The notes: generated from the letters alone by a model not told the origin. Positions 35,675 through 46,400 are shown, counted from the stretch's first letter. The stretch: DNA of 64,000 nt from Colwellia sp. PAMC 21821 (GCF_002077175.1 NZ_CP014943.1:4216001-4280000); one strand, 5' to 3'. Made by a program: numbers and translations.

Positions 35675-38266
35675 ATGAAAAAAATAGCAATATTGGTGAC
35701 AGCACTTGCAAGTATGACTTGCCAGGCCGAGAGGTTAGCAGACAACGAAAATCGATTTTATAATCCAGCATTAATTCCTATCAATGAATTACCTATTACC
35801 TTAACGGGAGACAACTCTGCTTTAGACAGTGATTTACTGAATCAACAAATTATGCAACTTTCCGCTGATGGTGGTGGCACTATAAAAATTAGTGACGGTC
35901 AATACTACTTAAAAGACATTCGCTTGAAATCTAATGTGCACTTAGCATTTACATCTAATTCAACGCTATTACCTTTCTTGGACGAAAGTGCGACAGGTAA
36001 AAATATTATTATGTTTCATATGGGTAACCAGCAACATGTAGAAAATGTTGCGGTTACCACTACGGCTGAAGACTCTGAAGATAGTAGTCAATGGTTGAGC
36101 GTGAATATACCTAAAGGCGATTATAACGGTGTTAAAGTTTTTGAGGTGAGTGATGCAAAAAACTTTAAAATATCAGGCATAAAAATTAACGATACTTATT
36201 CTAAATTTTCAGGCGTTGTATTGAATTTACCTGACAGTTTACAGATTGCTGATATACCAACCAATGGCATAGTTAAAAATGTCAGCATAGAGAATGCACA
36301 TGTTGGTTATGGGTTGGTGCAAACGCAAACAGGTAGAACGGTGCTCTTTAAAAACTTAGCAGGTAAGGGCGGTGTAACGCTAAGATTAGAAACAGGTGTT
36401 AGAGAAGTTAACCTAGTAAATATTGGCACGCTTAACGACATTGTAGGTCGTAATATTAAGATTGTTAATGGCGATACTGCCATGGTTACTTCGCCGCATA
36501 GAGTTGATCAAGGTATTATTGATGTTGAAGGTATTACGGCAATTAACTCTACTTATGCCGTGCGTGTTGCAAAAGGTTTTTTAGATAATAAACCGGGTAC
36601 CGTTGACAATTTAGGTAGTTTTGATAGCCGCTCTTATATTGGCGGTATAACCGTTCAAGGTGGAGAGTTAGCGCAAGTTAAAGGTAAAGATTTACCCTTT
36701 TTTGCTTGTGAAGAAAGAAATGAAATTCGTACTAGCTGTCGTTATCCAGATTTTGAATCGTATTCAGGTCGTTCTATTGGTGTAATTAACGATATTGCCA
36801 ATGTAGCCTCTGGTTGTATTGGCGGTGAAGATAATGGTTGTTATGAAATTAATTATGGTCCAATCACGCGGTTAAATGATGCATTTTTACACAGTGAAAA
36901 TTTCACTTTAAATAGCATGAAAATAAGAGGCTGTAGCTTAGCCGACTTACCTGTGCCTGAGGTGTCGTGTCCAATTTTTGATGATCAAGATGGCGATGGA
37001 TTTTCTGATGTTTTGGATAATTGTGTGTCGACCTTTAACCCGATGCAAAAAGATTCAGATAACAACGGTGTTGGCGATCTTTGTCAAGTTGATGCAACAG
37101 ATACTGATGGCGATGGTGTATTAGATGTAGATGACGCTTTCCCAGAAAACCCTGATGAAACACTCGATACGGATAACGATGGTATTGGAAATAATGCAGA
37201 TCCTGATGATGATAATGACGGTCGAAAAGATACGGTAGATGCCTTCCCACTTGACCCGACAGAAAAGTTTGATTCTGATGGTGATGGTATTGGTAATAAA
37301 GCTGACAAAGACGATGATAATGATGGTGTTCTCGATAAGGATGATGCTTTCTATTTAGATGCAACCGAATGGCTTGATACCGATGGTGATGGTATAGGTA
37401 ATAATGCAGATACCGATGATGATAATGACGGTGTTGAAGATGCCTTAGATGCTTTTCCGTTAGATCCGACTCGAAGTGAAATTGCAATTATTGATGCCGA
37501 TGGTGATTTAGTTGCTGATGAATCTGATAATTGTCCTGCTATTGCAAATGCAGATCAACTTGATACTGATTCAGATGGTTTAGGTGATGTTTGTGATCCA
37601 GACGATGACAATGATGGTACTGACGATGCGCTTGATGCCTTTCCGCGTGATGCCTCTGAAACTGTAGATACCGATCTTGATGGCATCGGAAATAATGCTG
37701 ATCCTGATGATGATAACGATGGTCGTAAAGATACCTTAGATGCCTTCCCATTAGACCCTAATGAAAAATTTGATAATGACGGTGATGGTATTGGCAATAA
37801 AGCCGACAAAGACGATGATAATGACGGCGTATTAGATAAGGATGATGCCTTCTATTTAGATGCTTCAGAATGGCTTGATACCGATGGTGATGGTATAGGA
37901 AATAATGCTGATACTGATGATGATAATGACGGTGTATTAGATAAGGATGATACATTCTCTTTAGATGCCTCTGAATGGCTTGATACCGATGGTGATGGCA
38001 TGGGCAATAATGCAGACACCGATGATGATAATGACGGTGTAGAAGATAACATGGACGATTTCCCATTTGATCCTGTTTACGGTGTTTTAGGTGATTTTGA
38101 TGGCGATAACGACGTTGACCGTAAAGATATTTCATATTTTGTGCGCGCCATAGGAAACCCTGCGCTTGTTCGAATCGAGTTTGATTTTAACGGTGATGGC
38201 AGAGTACATCAAAGTGATGTTAGCCGATTACGCAGCTTGTGTACCCGAACTCGTTGTTCTGAATAG
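35675..38266 (+). CDS. GH82-like (iota-carrageenase family) protein with TSP3 repeats and C-terminal dockerin
   Basis: 863 residues. After a signal peptide comes a right-handed beta-helix (about 40-430) that resembles the GH82 iota-carrageenase CgiA of Alteromonas fortis. By eye, Q216, E239, H275 and D304 have exactly the spacing of CgiA Q222, E245, H281 and E310, and GYGLVQT and RLET match GYGLIQT and RMET. The position of the catalytic base D247 is Gly241. Residues about 436-800 are type 3 thrombospondin calcium repeats (D-x-D-x-D-G units). Residues 807-848 are two dockerin loops ([12 protein letters not shown] and [12 protein letters not shown]), ending in a Cys pair (C856, C861). It probably binds or cuts a carrageenan-type galactan at the surface. 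The cohesin-like gene follows 22 bases later. Confidence 0.8.
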   Translation: MKKIAILVTALASMTCQAERLADNENRFYNPALIPINELPITLTGDNSALDSDLLNQQIMQLSADGGGTIKISDGQYYLKDIRLKSNVHLAFTSNSTLLPFLDESATGKNIIMFHMGNQQHVENVAVTTTAEDSEDSSQWLSVNIPKGDYNGVKVFEVSDAKNFKISGIKINDTYSKFSGVVLNLPDSLQIADIPTNGIVKNVSIENAHVGYGLVQTQTGRTVLFKNLAGKGGVTLRLETGVREVNLVNIGTLNDIVGRNIKIVNGDTAMVTSPHRVDQGIIDVEGITAINSTYAVRVAKGFLDNKPGTVDNLGSFDSRSYIGGITVQGGELAQVKGKDLPFFACEERNEIRTSCRYPDFESYSGRSIGVINDIANVASGCIGGEDNGCYEINYGPITRLNDAFLHSENFTLNSMKIRGCSLADLPVPEVSCPIFDDQDGDGFSDVLDNCVSTFNPMQKDSDNNGVGDLCQVDATDTDGDGVLDVDDAFPENPDETLDTDNDGIGNNADPDDDNDGRKDTVDAFPLDPTEKFDSDGDGIGNKADKDDDNDGVLDKDDAFYLDATEWLDTDGDGIGNNADTDDDNDGVEDALDAFPLDPTRSEIAIIDADGDLVADESDNCPAIANADQLDTDSDGLGDVCDPDDDNDGTDDALDAFPRDASETVDTDLDGIGNNADPDDDNDGRKDTLDAFPLDPNEKFDNDGDGIGNKADKDDDNDGVLDKDDAFYLDASEWLDTDGDGIGNNADTDDDNDGVLDKDDTFSLDASEWLDTDGDGMGNNADTDDDNDGVEDNMDDFPFDPVYGVLGDFDGDNDVDRKDISYFVRAIGNPALVRIEFDFNGDGRVHQSDVSRLRSLCTRTRCSE

Positions 38267-38287
38267 TCATTAACCAGGGATTTTATT

Positions 38288-38866
38288 ATGAAAAATGTAA
38301 TGTTAACTTTCTGTTTGCTTGTGTGTAGTTTTCATAGCGTTGCTGGGCTTATTGTTAATTCAGACGCTGACAATTATGCCATTGGGGACACCATTAACAT
38401 CAACCTGAGTTTAGAAAAAAATGAACCGATAAGTAATTTGCTCGATAAAAATTTCGATATGGCTACTTACTTTATGTTTTCAGACAACAAGGGCACTTTT
38501 GATTCAGCGTATTTATCTGGTCTATACACTACCGATGTAGATGCTGATCCAATTGTATCATTTGACAGTTTATTTAAGGAATGGACCTATAGCTTAAGCA
38601 CTTATGGCAGCCAAGCTCCTTTTTCACTGACCGATATGGTGCTTGGTTTGGGGACATTAAGTTTTGTTGCTACTGAAATAGGAAGGTTCGATTTTAATGT
38701 TTCTTATTTCTTTATCAGTGATTCACCAGGTTACTTTGACCAGGCTTTTGACATCCAACACTCAGTACAAATTGTTGCGAATGAAGTTCCAGAGCCTGCG
38801 AGTATTGCTTTGTTTGCTTTTGCGTTTGCTGCTTTATATAGGAAACCTAAAAAGCACTCGTTTTAG
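38288..38866 (+). CDS. Small PEP-CTERM protein with a cohesin-like beta-sandwich domain
   Basis: 192 residues: a signal peptide (1-20), a beta-sandwich (21-165) and a PEP-CTERM sorting tail (VPEP at 167-170, hydrophobic segment, then YRKPKK). The sandwich opens with NYAIGDTININLSLEKN and ends LGLGTLSFVATEIGRFDFNVSY, matching the opening (YxVGDTFTVDLxL) and late strands (LATLxFxAxxxG) of cohesin and cohesin-like domains. The middle is too divergent for certainty. It lies 22 bases after a gene ending in a dockerin, so an anchored cohesin holding the GH82-like enzyme on the cell surface is an attractive reading. No EpsH/exosortase gene is in the window. Confidence 0.62.
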   Translation: MKNVMLTFCLLVCSFHSVAGLIVNSDADNYAIGDTININLSLEKNEPISNLLDKNFDMATYFMFSDNKGTFDSAYLSGLYTTDVDADPIVSFDSLFKEWTYSLSTYGSQAPFSLTDMVLGLGTLSFVATEIGRFDFNVSYFFISDSPGYFDQAFDIQHSVQIVANEVPEPASIALFAFAFAALYRKPKKHSF

Positions 38867-38897
38867 CATTAATTGAATAATTCAAACGATAATATCC

Positions 38898-38934
38898 AAC
38901 CTAGCGCTTTGATAAGCGTTAGGTTTTATTTTTT
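38898..38934 (+). terminator. Terminator after the cohesin-like gene
   Basis: AACCTAGCGCTT / AAGCGTTAGGTT (12 bp, one G-T pair) with loop TGAT and the tail TTATTTTTT. It closes the two-gene dockerin/cohesin-like unit. Confidence 0.85.
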
Positions 38935-39024
38935 CCTACAGGCTCAATTTTATTTACTTTATTAGAATATAAAAAACCTCTAATAAGGCTAAAAGCTCAA
39001 AGTAACAATAAGAAAGGGTACAAT

Positions 39025-40593
39025 ATGAAAACTATTGCGATATTGGCAACAGCGTTGGTAAGCATGACGTGCCAAGCGGAACGATTAACAGACAACGAAG
39101 AGCGTTTTTATACCGATCTGATCCCGACCTATGAGTTATCTGTAGAGTTAAGTGGAGACAATTCATTTCTTGATAGTGAGTTACTGAATCAACAAATCAT
39201 TCAACTGTCGGCCGATGGTGGTGGTACTTTACAAATAGGTGACGGTCAATATTACTTAAAAGACATTCGCTTGAAATCTAATGTGCACTTAGCATTTACA
39301 TCCAATTCAACGCTATTACCTTTCTTGGACGAAAGTGCGACTGGTAAAAATATTATTATGTTCCATATGGGTAACCAGCAGCATGTAGAAAATGTAGCTG
39401 TTACCACTACTGCTGAAGACTCTGAAGACTCTGAAGATAGTAGTCAATGGTTGAGCGTTAATATACCCAAAGGCGATTATAACGGTGTTAAAGTTTTTGA
39501 GGTGAGTGATGCAAAAAACTTTAAAATATCAGGCATAAAAATTAACGATACTTATTCTAAATTTTCAGGCGTTGTTTTGAATTTACCTGACAGTTTACAT
39601 ATTGCTGATATACCGACCAATGGCATAGTTAAAAATATCAGCATAGAGAATGCACATGTTGGTTATGGGTTGGTGCAAACGCAAACAGGTAGAACGGTGC
39701 TCTTTAAAAACTTAGCAGGTAAGGGCGGTGTAACGCTAAGATTAGAAACAGGTGTTAGAGAAGTTAACCTTGTAAATATTGGCACGCTTAACGACATTGT
39801 AGGTCGTAACATTAAGATTGTTAATGGCGATACTGCCATGGTTACTTCGCCGCATAGAGTTGATCAAGGCATTATTGATGTTGAAGGTATAACAGCAATT
39901 AACTCTACTTATGCTGTGCGTGTTGCAAAAGGTTTTTTAGATGATAAACCAGGTACCGTTGATAATTTAGGTAGTTTTGATAGTCGCTCTTATATTGGCG
40001 GTATAACCGTTCAAGGTGGAGAGTTAGCGCAAGTTAAAGGTAAAGATTTACCCTTTTTTGCTTGTGAAGAAAGGAATAAAATTCGTACTAGCTGTCGTTA
40101 TCCAGATTTTGAATCGTATTCAGGTCGTTCTATTGGTGTAATTAACGATATTGCCAATGTAGCCTCTGGTTGTATTGGCGGTGAAGATAATGGTTGTTAT
40201 GAAATTAATTATGGTCCAATCACGCGATTAAATGATGCATTTTTACACAGTGAAAATTTCACTTTAAATAGCATGAAAATAAGAGGCTGTAGCTTAGCCG
40301 ACTTACCTGTGCCTGAGGTATCGTGTCCAATTTTTGATGATCAAGATGGCGATGGATTTTCTGATGTTTTAGATAATTGTGTGTCGACCTTTAACCCGAT
40401 GCAAAAAGATTCAGATAACAACGGTGTTGGCGATCTCTGCCAAGTTGATGCAACAGACACTGGCGGCAATATTGAAGTTTTAGCAGGAGAGGTTATTGAA
40501 GTGGTTAAAGAGGATGAATCGTCGGCAGGAACAATGTCAGTATTATTCACAGGATTATTATTGTTATCATTGTTTCGTCGGCTAAACGGCTAA
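39025..40593 (+). CDS. Second GH82-like protein with one TSP3 unit and a CTERM-like membrane tail
   Basis: 522 residues, nearly identical to the protein at 35675 over the beta-helix and first TSP3 unit, with a more divergent first 60 residues. It has the same active-site pattern: E241 of RLETG, the Gly (243) in place of the catalytic base, and H277 in SPHRV. An extra GAAGACTCT copy adds three residues (EDS). After QVDATDT the proteins part: this one ends in SSAGTMSVLFTGLLLLSLF followed by RRLNG, a small-residue, hydrophobic, basic tail like GlyGly-CTERM signals, instead of TSP3 repeats and a dockerin. It is probably anchored directly in the membrane or processed by a rhombosortase-like protease. 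Confidence 0.78.
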   Translation: MKTIAILATALVSMTCQAERLTDNEERFYTDLIPTYELSVELSGDNSFLDSELLNQQIIQLSADGGGTLQIGDGQYYLKDIRLKSNVHLAFTSNSTLLPFLDESATGKNIIMFHMGNQQHVENVAVTTTAEDSEDSEDSSQWLSVNIPKGDYNGVKVFEVSDAKNFKISGIKINDTYSKFSGVVLNLPDSLHIADIPTNGIVKNISIENAHVGYGLVQTQTGRTVLFKNLAGKGGVTLRLETGVREVNLVNIGTLNDIVGRNIKIVNGDTAMVTSPHRVDQGIIDVEGITAINSTYAVRVAKGFLDDKPGTVDNLGSFDSRSYIGGITVQGGELAQVKGKDLPFFACEERNKIRTSCRYPDFESYSGRSIGVINDIANVASGCIGGEDNGCYEINYGPITRLNDAFLHSENFTLNSMKIRGCSLADLPVPEVSCPIFDDQDGDGFSDVLDNCVSTFNPMQKDSDNNGVGDLCQVDATDTGGNIEVLAGEVIEVVKEDESSAGTMSVLFTGLLLLSLFRRLNG

Positions 40594-40705
40594 AACTATT
40601 TTAGATTGATTAATATACAGAATTTTAAAATAGCGATAGAGCTATATTTATATTGAGCTTATACTCATATTTTCCTACAAATGTTAAATGCCTTAGGAGG
40701 CAGCT

Positions 40706-41722
40706 GTGATCACTCATCAACCTAACTCAATTTATGCAGCTAACATAGATAGATACAAAAACATGCCTTATCTACGCTGTGGAAACAGTGGTATAAAACT
40801 ACCAAGGTTATCTTTGGGATTATGGCAAAATTTCGGCTCCTGCAACGCTTATGAAAATGCCCGTGGCATGATACAAACCGCTTTCGATTCAGGGATTAAT
40901 CATTTTGATTTAGCGAATAATTATGGTCCACCTTATGGCGCAGCTGAGTCAACATTTGGGCAGGTATTTAAACAAGATTTAAGCCCTTACAGAGATGAGT
41001 TATTTATCTCAAGTAAAGCTGGGTATGATATGTGGCCAGGTCCTTTTGGCGATGGCGGGTCACGTAAGTATTTAGTGTCAAGTTGCGATCAAAGCTTAAA
41101 ACGCACAGGACTTGATTACTTCGATGTTTTCTATCACCACAGAATGGATATTGAAACGCCACTTGAAGAGACGATGCAAGCCCTAGACTATATTGTCCGT
41201 TCAGGTCGAGCGCTTTATGTAGGTATTTCTAATTACCAACCAGCGCAAACAAAAAAAGCCATAGAGATATTAAATAGTCTAGGTACGCCATTATTAATTC
41301 ATCAGCCAAGATATAATATGTTCGATCGTTGGATTGAAAATGGATTAACTGATGTATTAAAAGAAAATGGCATTGGCTCTATTGTTTTCTCTCCGCTTGC
41401 TCAAGGGTTATTAACCAATAAGTACCTTAATGACATTCCAAAAAATTCAAGAGCTCACAGTAAAGACATCATCCACTTAAGTGAAGAGCATATTACTGCA
41501 GAAAAAATGACTAAGGTACGGGCGCTGAATGAACTGGCTATACTGCGTGGGCAAAGTTTAGCTCAAATGGCAATCGCATGGACGTTAAATAATGACGCAG
41601 TAACGACGTGTTTAATCGGCGCAAGTTCGAAAGAACAAATTATTGATTCCGTAAAAGCAATGAGTAAATTAGATTTTACCATGGATGAGTTAACAGCTAT
41701 TGAGGGCATTATTAAAGAATAG
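40706..41722 (+). CDS. Aldo/keto reductase (YghZ/Gpr-like)
   Basis: 338 residues, no signal peptide. The aldo/keto reductase tetrad is complete: D68 (HFDLANNYG), Y73, K104 (ISSKAGYDMW) and a His in YHHRMD (144-145). The sequence NNYGPPYGAAE and RYNMFDRW place it with the YghZ / L-glyceraldehyde-3-phosphate reductase branch, NADPH-dependent and cytoplasmic. In carrageenan or agar PULs such reductases can handle sugar aldehydes; the substrate here is unknown. It sits downstream of the GH82-like genes with an AGGAGG ribosome site. The start codon is taken as ATG after GTG at 40705; the exact first codon is slightly uncertain. Confidence 0.87.
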   Translation: MITHQPNSIYAANIDRYKNMPYLRCGNSGIKLPRLSLGLWQNFGSCNAYENARGMIQTAFDSGINHFDLANNYGPPYGAAESTFGQVFKQDLSPYRDELFISSKAGYDMWPGPFGDGGSRKYLVSSCDQSLKRTGLDYFDVFYHHRMDIETPLEETMQALDYIVRSGRALYVGISNYQPAQTKKAIEILNSLGTPLLIHQPRYNMFDRWIENGLTDVLKENGIGSIVFSPLAQGLLTNKYLNDIPKNSRAHSKDIIHLSEEHITAEKMTKVRALNELAILRGQSLAQMAIAWTLNNDAVTTCLIGASSKEQIIDSVKAMSKLDFTMDELTAIEGIIKE

Positions 41723-41748
41723 AATATGAGCGCAATTATGTCCTTTGG

Positions 41749-41777
41749 GACCCTTTAACAAAATCTGTTACAGGGTC
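41749..41777 (+). terminator. Hairpin after the aldo/keto reductase
   Basis: GACCCTTTAACA / TGTTACAGGGTC (one mismatch) with a five-base loop, 27 bases after the stop; weak T-run (CACTATTGGTCTTT). Confidence 0.6.
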
Positions 41778-41887
41778 ACTATTGGTCTTTATATATTATA
41801 TTTCAAGGTGGTTATTGTGTGTTTATATTTTTACAAAGTAGAACTTTTCATGCGGTGTAACGAATTACATGCCTTAGGATATTAATT

Positions 41888-43471
41888 TTACCGCTCTGTT
41901 TTGTTTAATATTTGTTGTATTATTTTTTTCATTTTTATTGAGCGTTTAGGATCTTGTTTCGCAAGGTTTATCGTTTCTTCAACATCAGTCTCTAAATTAA
42001 ATAATTGCACTTCAGCTAAATAGCCACGTTCAACATTATTACCGTTAACCGGCCTCATTTTTCTTTTAGATTTTTTGCCTTTCTTCGCTCTTTTACTGAT
42101 TTGAATGTACTTCCAATTGTTTTCCCTTAACGATAAAGCACCGGGGGACTCTTCAATTAATAGCCTACGTGCAGATTTACTTGCATCAAAAAAAGCAGCT
42201 AAATGGTTTTCACTGTCAATTGCTTCATCTTTTGCTAGGTCTACTTTAACTAACTTTGCTAATGAAGCATAAATATCAATTTGGCTCATCAAGGCATCAC
42301 TTACACCCGGTTTAACTGCATTAGGGTAATGAATGATTGTAGGAACGCGGGTGCCGGCTTCATAAGCACTGTACTTTGAGCCTCTGTATATGCCGTTCGG
42401 CTTATGATCGCCAAGTAATCTAATAGAATCATCATAATAACCATCATGTACAACAGCACCGTTATCACTGGTAAAGATAACCAAGGTGTTATCTAAAATA
42501 CCGACTGATTTTAGTTTATTGACAATTTGACCTGTGATCCAATCCATTTGAACAATGGCATCGCCTCTTGGTCCCATATCCGTTTTTCCCTGAAATATTT
42601 TATTAGGTAATCGAGGAACATGAATGTCATGAAAAGAAAAAAATAAGAAGAAAGGGGACTTTTTATTTTTTTCTATAAATTGATTGGCTTTATTGGTAAA
42701 AACTGAATAAAAATCTTCATCTTTCCATTCAGCGCTTTTACCACCTTTCATCCATCCCATGCGGCTAACACCATTAATAATCGACTTATTATGTATAGTA
42801 TCGGAAGTTTGTTGTTTTAAAAGTGCAGGGTAATTTTCGCCTGTAGGACGTTCGCCTATCTTTTTTATATAACTAACAGATAGAGGGTCTTCTTTAGATA
42901 AATTAAGCACATGATGATTTTCTAAATACACAGTAGGCGTTCGGTCACCTGTGGCAGGTAACAAAAAGCTGTAATCAAATCCTATTTCTAAAGGACCTGG
43001 TGATACCTTATTATTCCAATCAACGTTGCCATCACCCAGTCCTAAATGCCACTTGCCAATAACCGCATTGGTATAGCCAGCTTTACTTAGCATTTTAGGC
43101 AGTGTTGGTTTCTCTACCGAGATTATTAACGGTGCATCTCCCTTTAATATTTGCGCTTTATTTCTAATCGCATGCTCACCGGTTAATAATGAATACCGTG
43201 AAGGTGTGCATGTTGAAGATGAACTATGAGCATCAGTAAAGCGTATGCCATTTTTTGCAAGCTCATCAATATTAGGTGTATTCACGCTTGTTGCGCCATA
43301 CGAACTAATATCACCATAACCTAAATCGTCTACATAAAAGATTACAATATTAGGTTTAGTTTGTACCGAAATATCATCTTTAGCTAAAGCGAAATTAGTA
43401 CTTAACGCTATCGTTGCAATAAGTACATTTATACACATGCTTTTTATTGGTATATTCATTAATGGGTCCAT
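41888..43471 (-). CDS. S1-family sulfatase, exported
   Basis: 527 residues. The signal peptide ends NFALAKD. The active site is canonical: FYVDDLGYGD, formylglycine motif C88-T-P-S-R, GKWHLGLGDG, HDIHVPR and SDNGA. It is a close paralogue of the sulfatase at 21454 (same blocks LEIGFDYSFLLPATGDR, RMGWMKGGKSAEW), but ends in a Lys-rich insert (KRAKKGKKSKRK) absent there. It should desulfate galactan oligosaccharides in the periplasm. The start at 43471 directly abuts the stop of the preceding cytochrome fusion; an ATG four codons later is also possible. It is the last gene of the minus-strand TBDR module. Confidence 0.92.
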   Translation of the reverse strand: MDPLMNIPIKSMCINVLIATIALSTNFALAKDDISVQTKPNIVIFYVDDLGYGDISSYGATSVNTPNIDELAKNGIRFTDAHSSSSTCTPSRYSLLTGEHAIRNKAQILKGDAPLIISVEKPTLPKMLSKAGYTNAVIGKWHLGLGDGNVDWNNKVSPGPLEIGFDYSFLLPATGDRTPTVYLENHHVLNLSKEDPLSVSYIKKIGERPTGENYPALLKQQTSDTIHNKSIINGVSRMGWMKGGKSAEWKDEDFYSVFTNKANQFIEKNKKSPFFLFFSFHDIHVPRLPNKIFQGKTDMGPRGDAIVQMDWITGQIVNKLKSVGILDNTLVIFTSDNGAVVHDGYYDDSIRLLGDHKPNGIYRGSKYSAYEAGTRVPTIIHYPNAVKPGVSDALMSQIDIYASLAKLVKVDLAKDEAIDSENHLAAFFDASKSARRLLIEESPGALSLRENNWKYIQISKRAKKGKKSKRKMRPVNGNNVERGYLAEVQLFNLETDVEETINLAKQDPKRSIKMKKIIQQILNKTER

Positions 43472-46400
43472 CTACAGATTTTCGATGAGTTTACTTTCTG
43501 TTTTATAAAGTCTTTTATTTATTTGGTTTAAGTGCTCTTGCTCTTTTTTAGATAGTTTTTTTCCTTTATCTAAAACCGTGTTATAACGCTTGTATTTATT
43601 AAGCGATACATTATCTAAATCTATATTTGGAAATAATATATTGATGTTAATGTTTATTTTATAAGACTCTTCATTACTAGTATTTTTGGCTAAAATAGTT
43701 AAAGGGTAACTTCTTTTTGTTTTCAATACTCTGTTCGATATATTACGTAAATAGACTTCTTTAAAGTGAAAAACTATATCTCCCGTTTGCGCATCAATTG
43801 AAAACAGCTTGCTATATACCGACGATATAATGCTATAACTTAACTGCTTGGCATCTGCTGCATCTATATCAGGAATAAAGCCTTTACCAACGTTTTGCTT
43901 CTTTTTACTATATTGGTAAACATAATCAAGAGACTGTTTGAAAGCAGATAAGTTAGTTTTATCTTCGCTGTCTAACTGCTGTAAAAAAGCAAGTAATTCG
44001 TTTTTCTCAACCTTATTAAGCTGATTGAATATATTGTGTGCCTTTGCTGGTTCACCTTTACCTGCTTGAAATACATCATTTAAGGTTTTAGCTGAACCAT
44101 CATGTAAATAGGGGGCGCTTTGCCATAGGCTGATTAAACTAGGCGTATCGAAACCATCTAAACCTTCCCCTAATCGATTACCTGAAGATTGGCTTTTTGT
44201 GCCTATATCATGCCTAACACCACTCATGCTGTCAGTATACGTTGAGCCCACATGACAAGTATTACACTGCAAATTAATAAAGTGTTTTTTCCCTTCTATG
44301 GCTTCTGACGTATAAGTACCATTAGGTTTTTTATAGGGACTTCTTGGGTATTTATCTAACGATGAAACGTATTTTGCAAGATTATCTAGCTCAATATTAA
44401 TGCCGGCTTTACTTGGAAATAAATGCATATTGCTAGGTTTTACCGCATCAAATAAAAAACCGGTACCGCCATTTAGGTTAACTATTTGATCGTTAAAATC
44501 TTGTACTTCATCAAAGTTACCTGTCCAATGTAATAAACCGTGTTTCATACCTGATTTACCCCGTAAATCTATGGTGTTTCTTAACCCTTCACCCAAGTTA
44601 GATAAATCCCAGATGCGTCCATCATGGCTACCATCACTGTGGCAACTAGCGCAGCTCATATAACCTTCGCGGGATAAATGACTTTGTGTTGAATTATGAA
44701 AAATACGCTTACCTTGCAAAATATCGCTAGAAAGCAATTCATGATTAACGGTTTTCCATTGATTTTCAAATTGTAAATGGCCGTTAGCTTTGCTATTAAA
44801 TACTGAAATGGATCGAGACAATTGGTTATGAGCAAATAGCTTAGAACCATCTTTACTTGGTATTAACGAAATGGTGCCTTCACCATAACTATTAAATGTA
44901 GATTGTTTATTAGGTTGATACGCATCAATCGCGGTTATTGTTTGGCTGCCCATGGTGGCAATATAAAGGATATTACCTAGCTTGTTGTAGGTGGCAGCAG
45001 AGGCAAAATCACTGTTATCAAAATCTATTTGGTAGGCTTTAATTTCTTCTTTTTTATCAAGGCTAAATGCTGAAGCAATGCTTCTAACGGTATGATCAAA
45101 GGTTAAGGCATTACCATCACGATTAAGTCCTCTAAATAAATTGTCTTTTTTACCTGGAAGCCAAAATGTATTTTGTTCAGGGTTTACTGCAATAGGCCCT
45201 AAATAATTTAGGTAACCACGGCCATTAGATAAACCGTCAGGGTCCATAATAGGAGACAAGCGTTGTTGATATTCAATACTCCATTTATCCGTGTTTACCC
45301 ATTGAACAAAAGCACCTTGTTGGTTGCTTGCGATAAACTGTGGAGCGATCAATAGGTTATTATGCGGGAGAAATGCTAGGTTTCTTAAAGGGCCTTTTAA
45401 TTTGATATTTCGTGTTAATTTTAATGAGCGACTATCAATTTCTTGAACCTTAGCTGCTCCACTTAACGCAACATAAACACGTTTTTTTATTTTATTAAAG
45501 GTAATGCCGTGAGGCGTGGATGCATAACCTAATGGTAGTGTTTTAAATAATTCACCTGTTTTTTTGTTGTGAATACTTAAGCTGTCGTCATCTTTATTAC
45601 TTACCCATAATTGGTCATCTATTTGTATTAAAGCAACGGGATTCTTTCCTGTTGGTTGCTCATAAATAACTTTTCCAGAATCAGTGCTTATGGCTGTTAG
45701 GGTATTATTATCGGGGTTAACGACATAAAGTTGTGCTATGTGCTCGTCTAGTACCATTGTTGAACTTGAAAGAGGGCGCTCATTTGGAACGGGGTTATAA
45801 ATAACTTGTATCGCTGAATTTTTAATTGTTTTCTTAGTCTTTTTATTTTTAACGATGAGCGTAACGTTATAATTATTGGCTTTATCGAATGTTGTTTTAA
45901 TAGATGCAGAGCCACTAAACTCTGTATTTGGTGTGTTATTACCAAAGTTCCATGCATAGCTGAAATCTGCTGTGCTATTCATGCTTTTGACTGAAGCGGT
46001 AAACGTGACGTTATCACCCACTTTTTTAGGCTCATCAACGATTAATTCACTACTAAATTCATTTAACTGATCACCAGTAGAAAAGTAAGTAACAATTTCT
46101 TCACCTTGGTAAGCGTTGCCAACAGTATCTTTTAAGTTTGAAGTAATGATAACTTCATACGATGTATTAGTTTTTAAAGGTGCCTTAGGAACGATGTGCA
46201 CTATTCCCATGCCATGACTAAAACTACTTGGCACGACTTGCTTTGTGGCTTTTTCAATAAGGTAAGTTGCGCCAAACTCTAGGCTGCCATTATCAATAAA
46301 ATCTGAGAATGAAATACCAATTTTTGAAAGCAAAGATACGTTTTTCTCACCTTTTTTCGGTAAAATATAGTTAACTTTAGGGGCTGTAGTATCAGGGGGT

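Noticed and set aside
37035..38135. Several open minus-strand frames rich in His, Tyr and Arg or in Ser
   Set aside because: They are the antisense of the repetitive Asp-Gly-rich TSP3 codons; no ribosome sites, domains or promoters.
41855..41868. GTGTAACGAATTAC, similar to the LacI-type sites
   Set aside because: It lies between the 3' ends of convergent genes, matches only 11 of 14 bases and cannot act on a nearby promoter.
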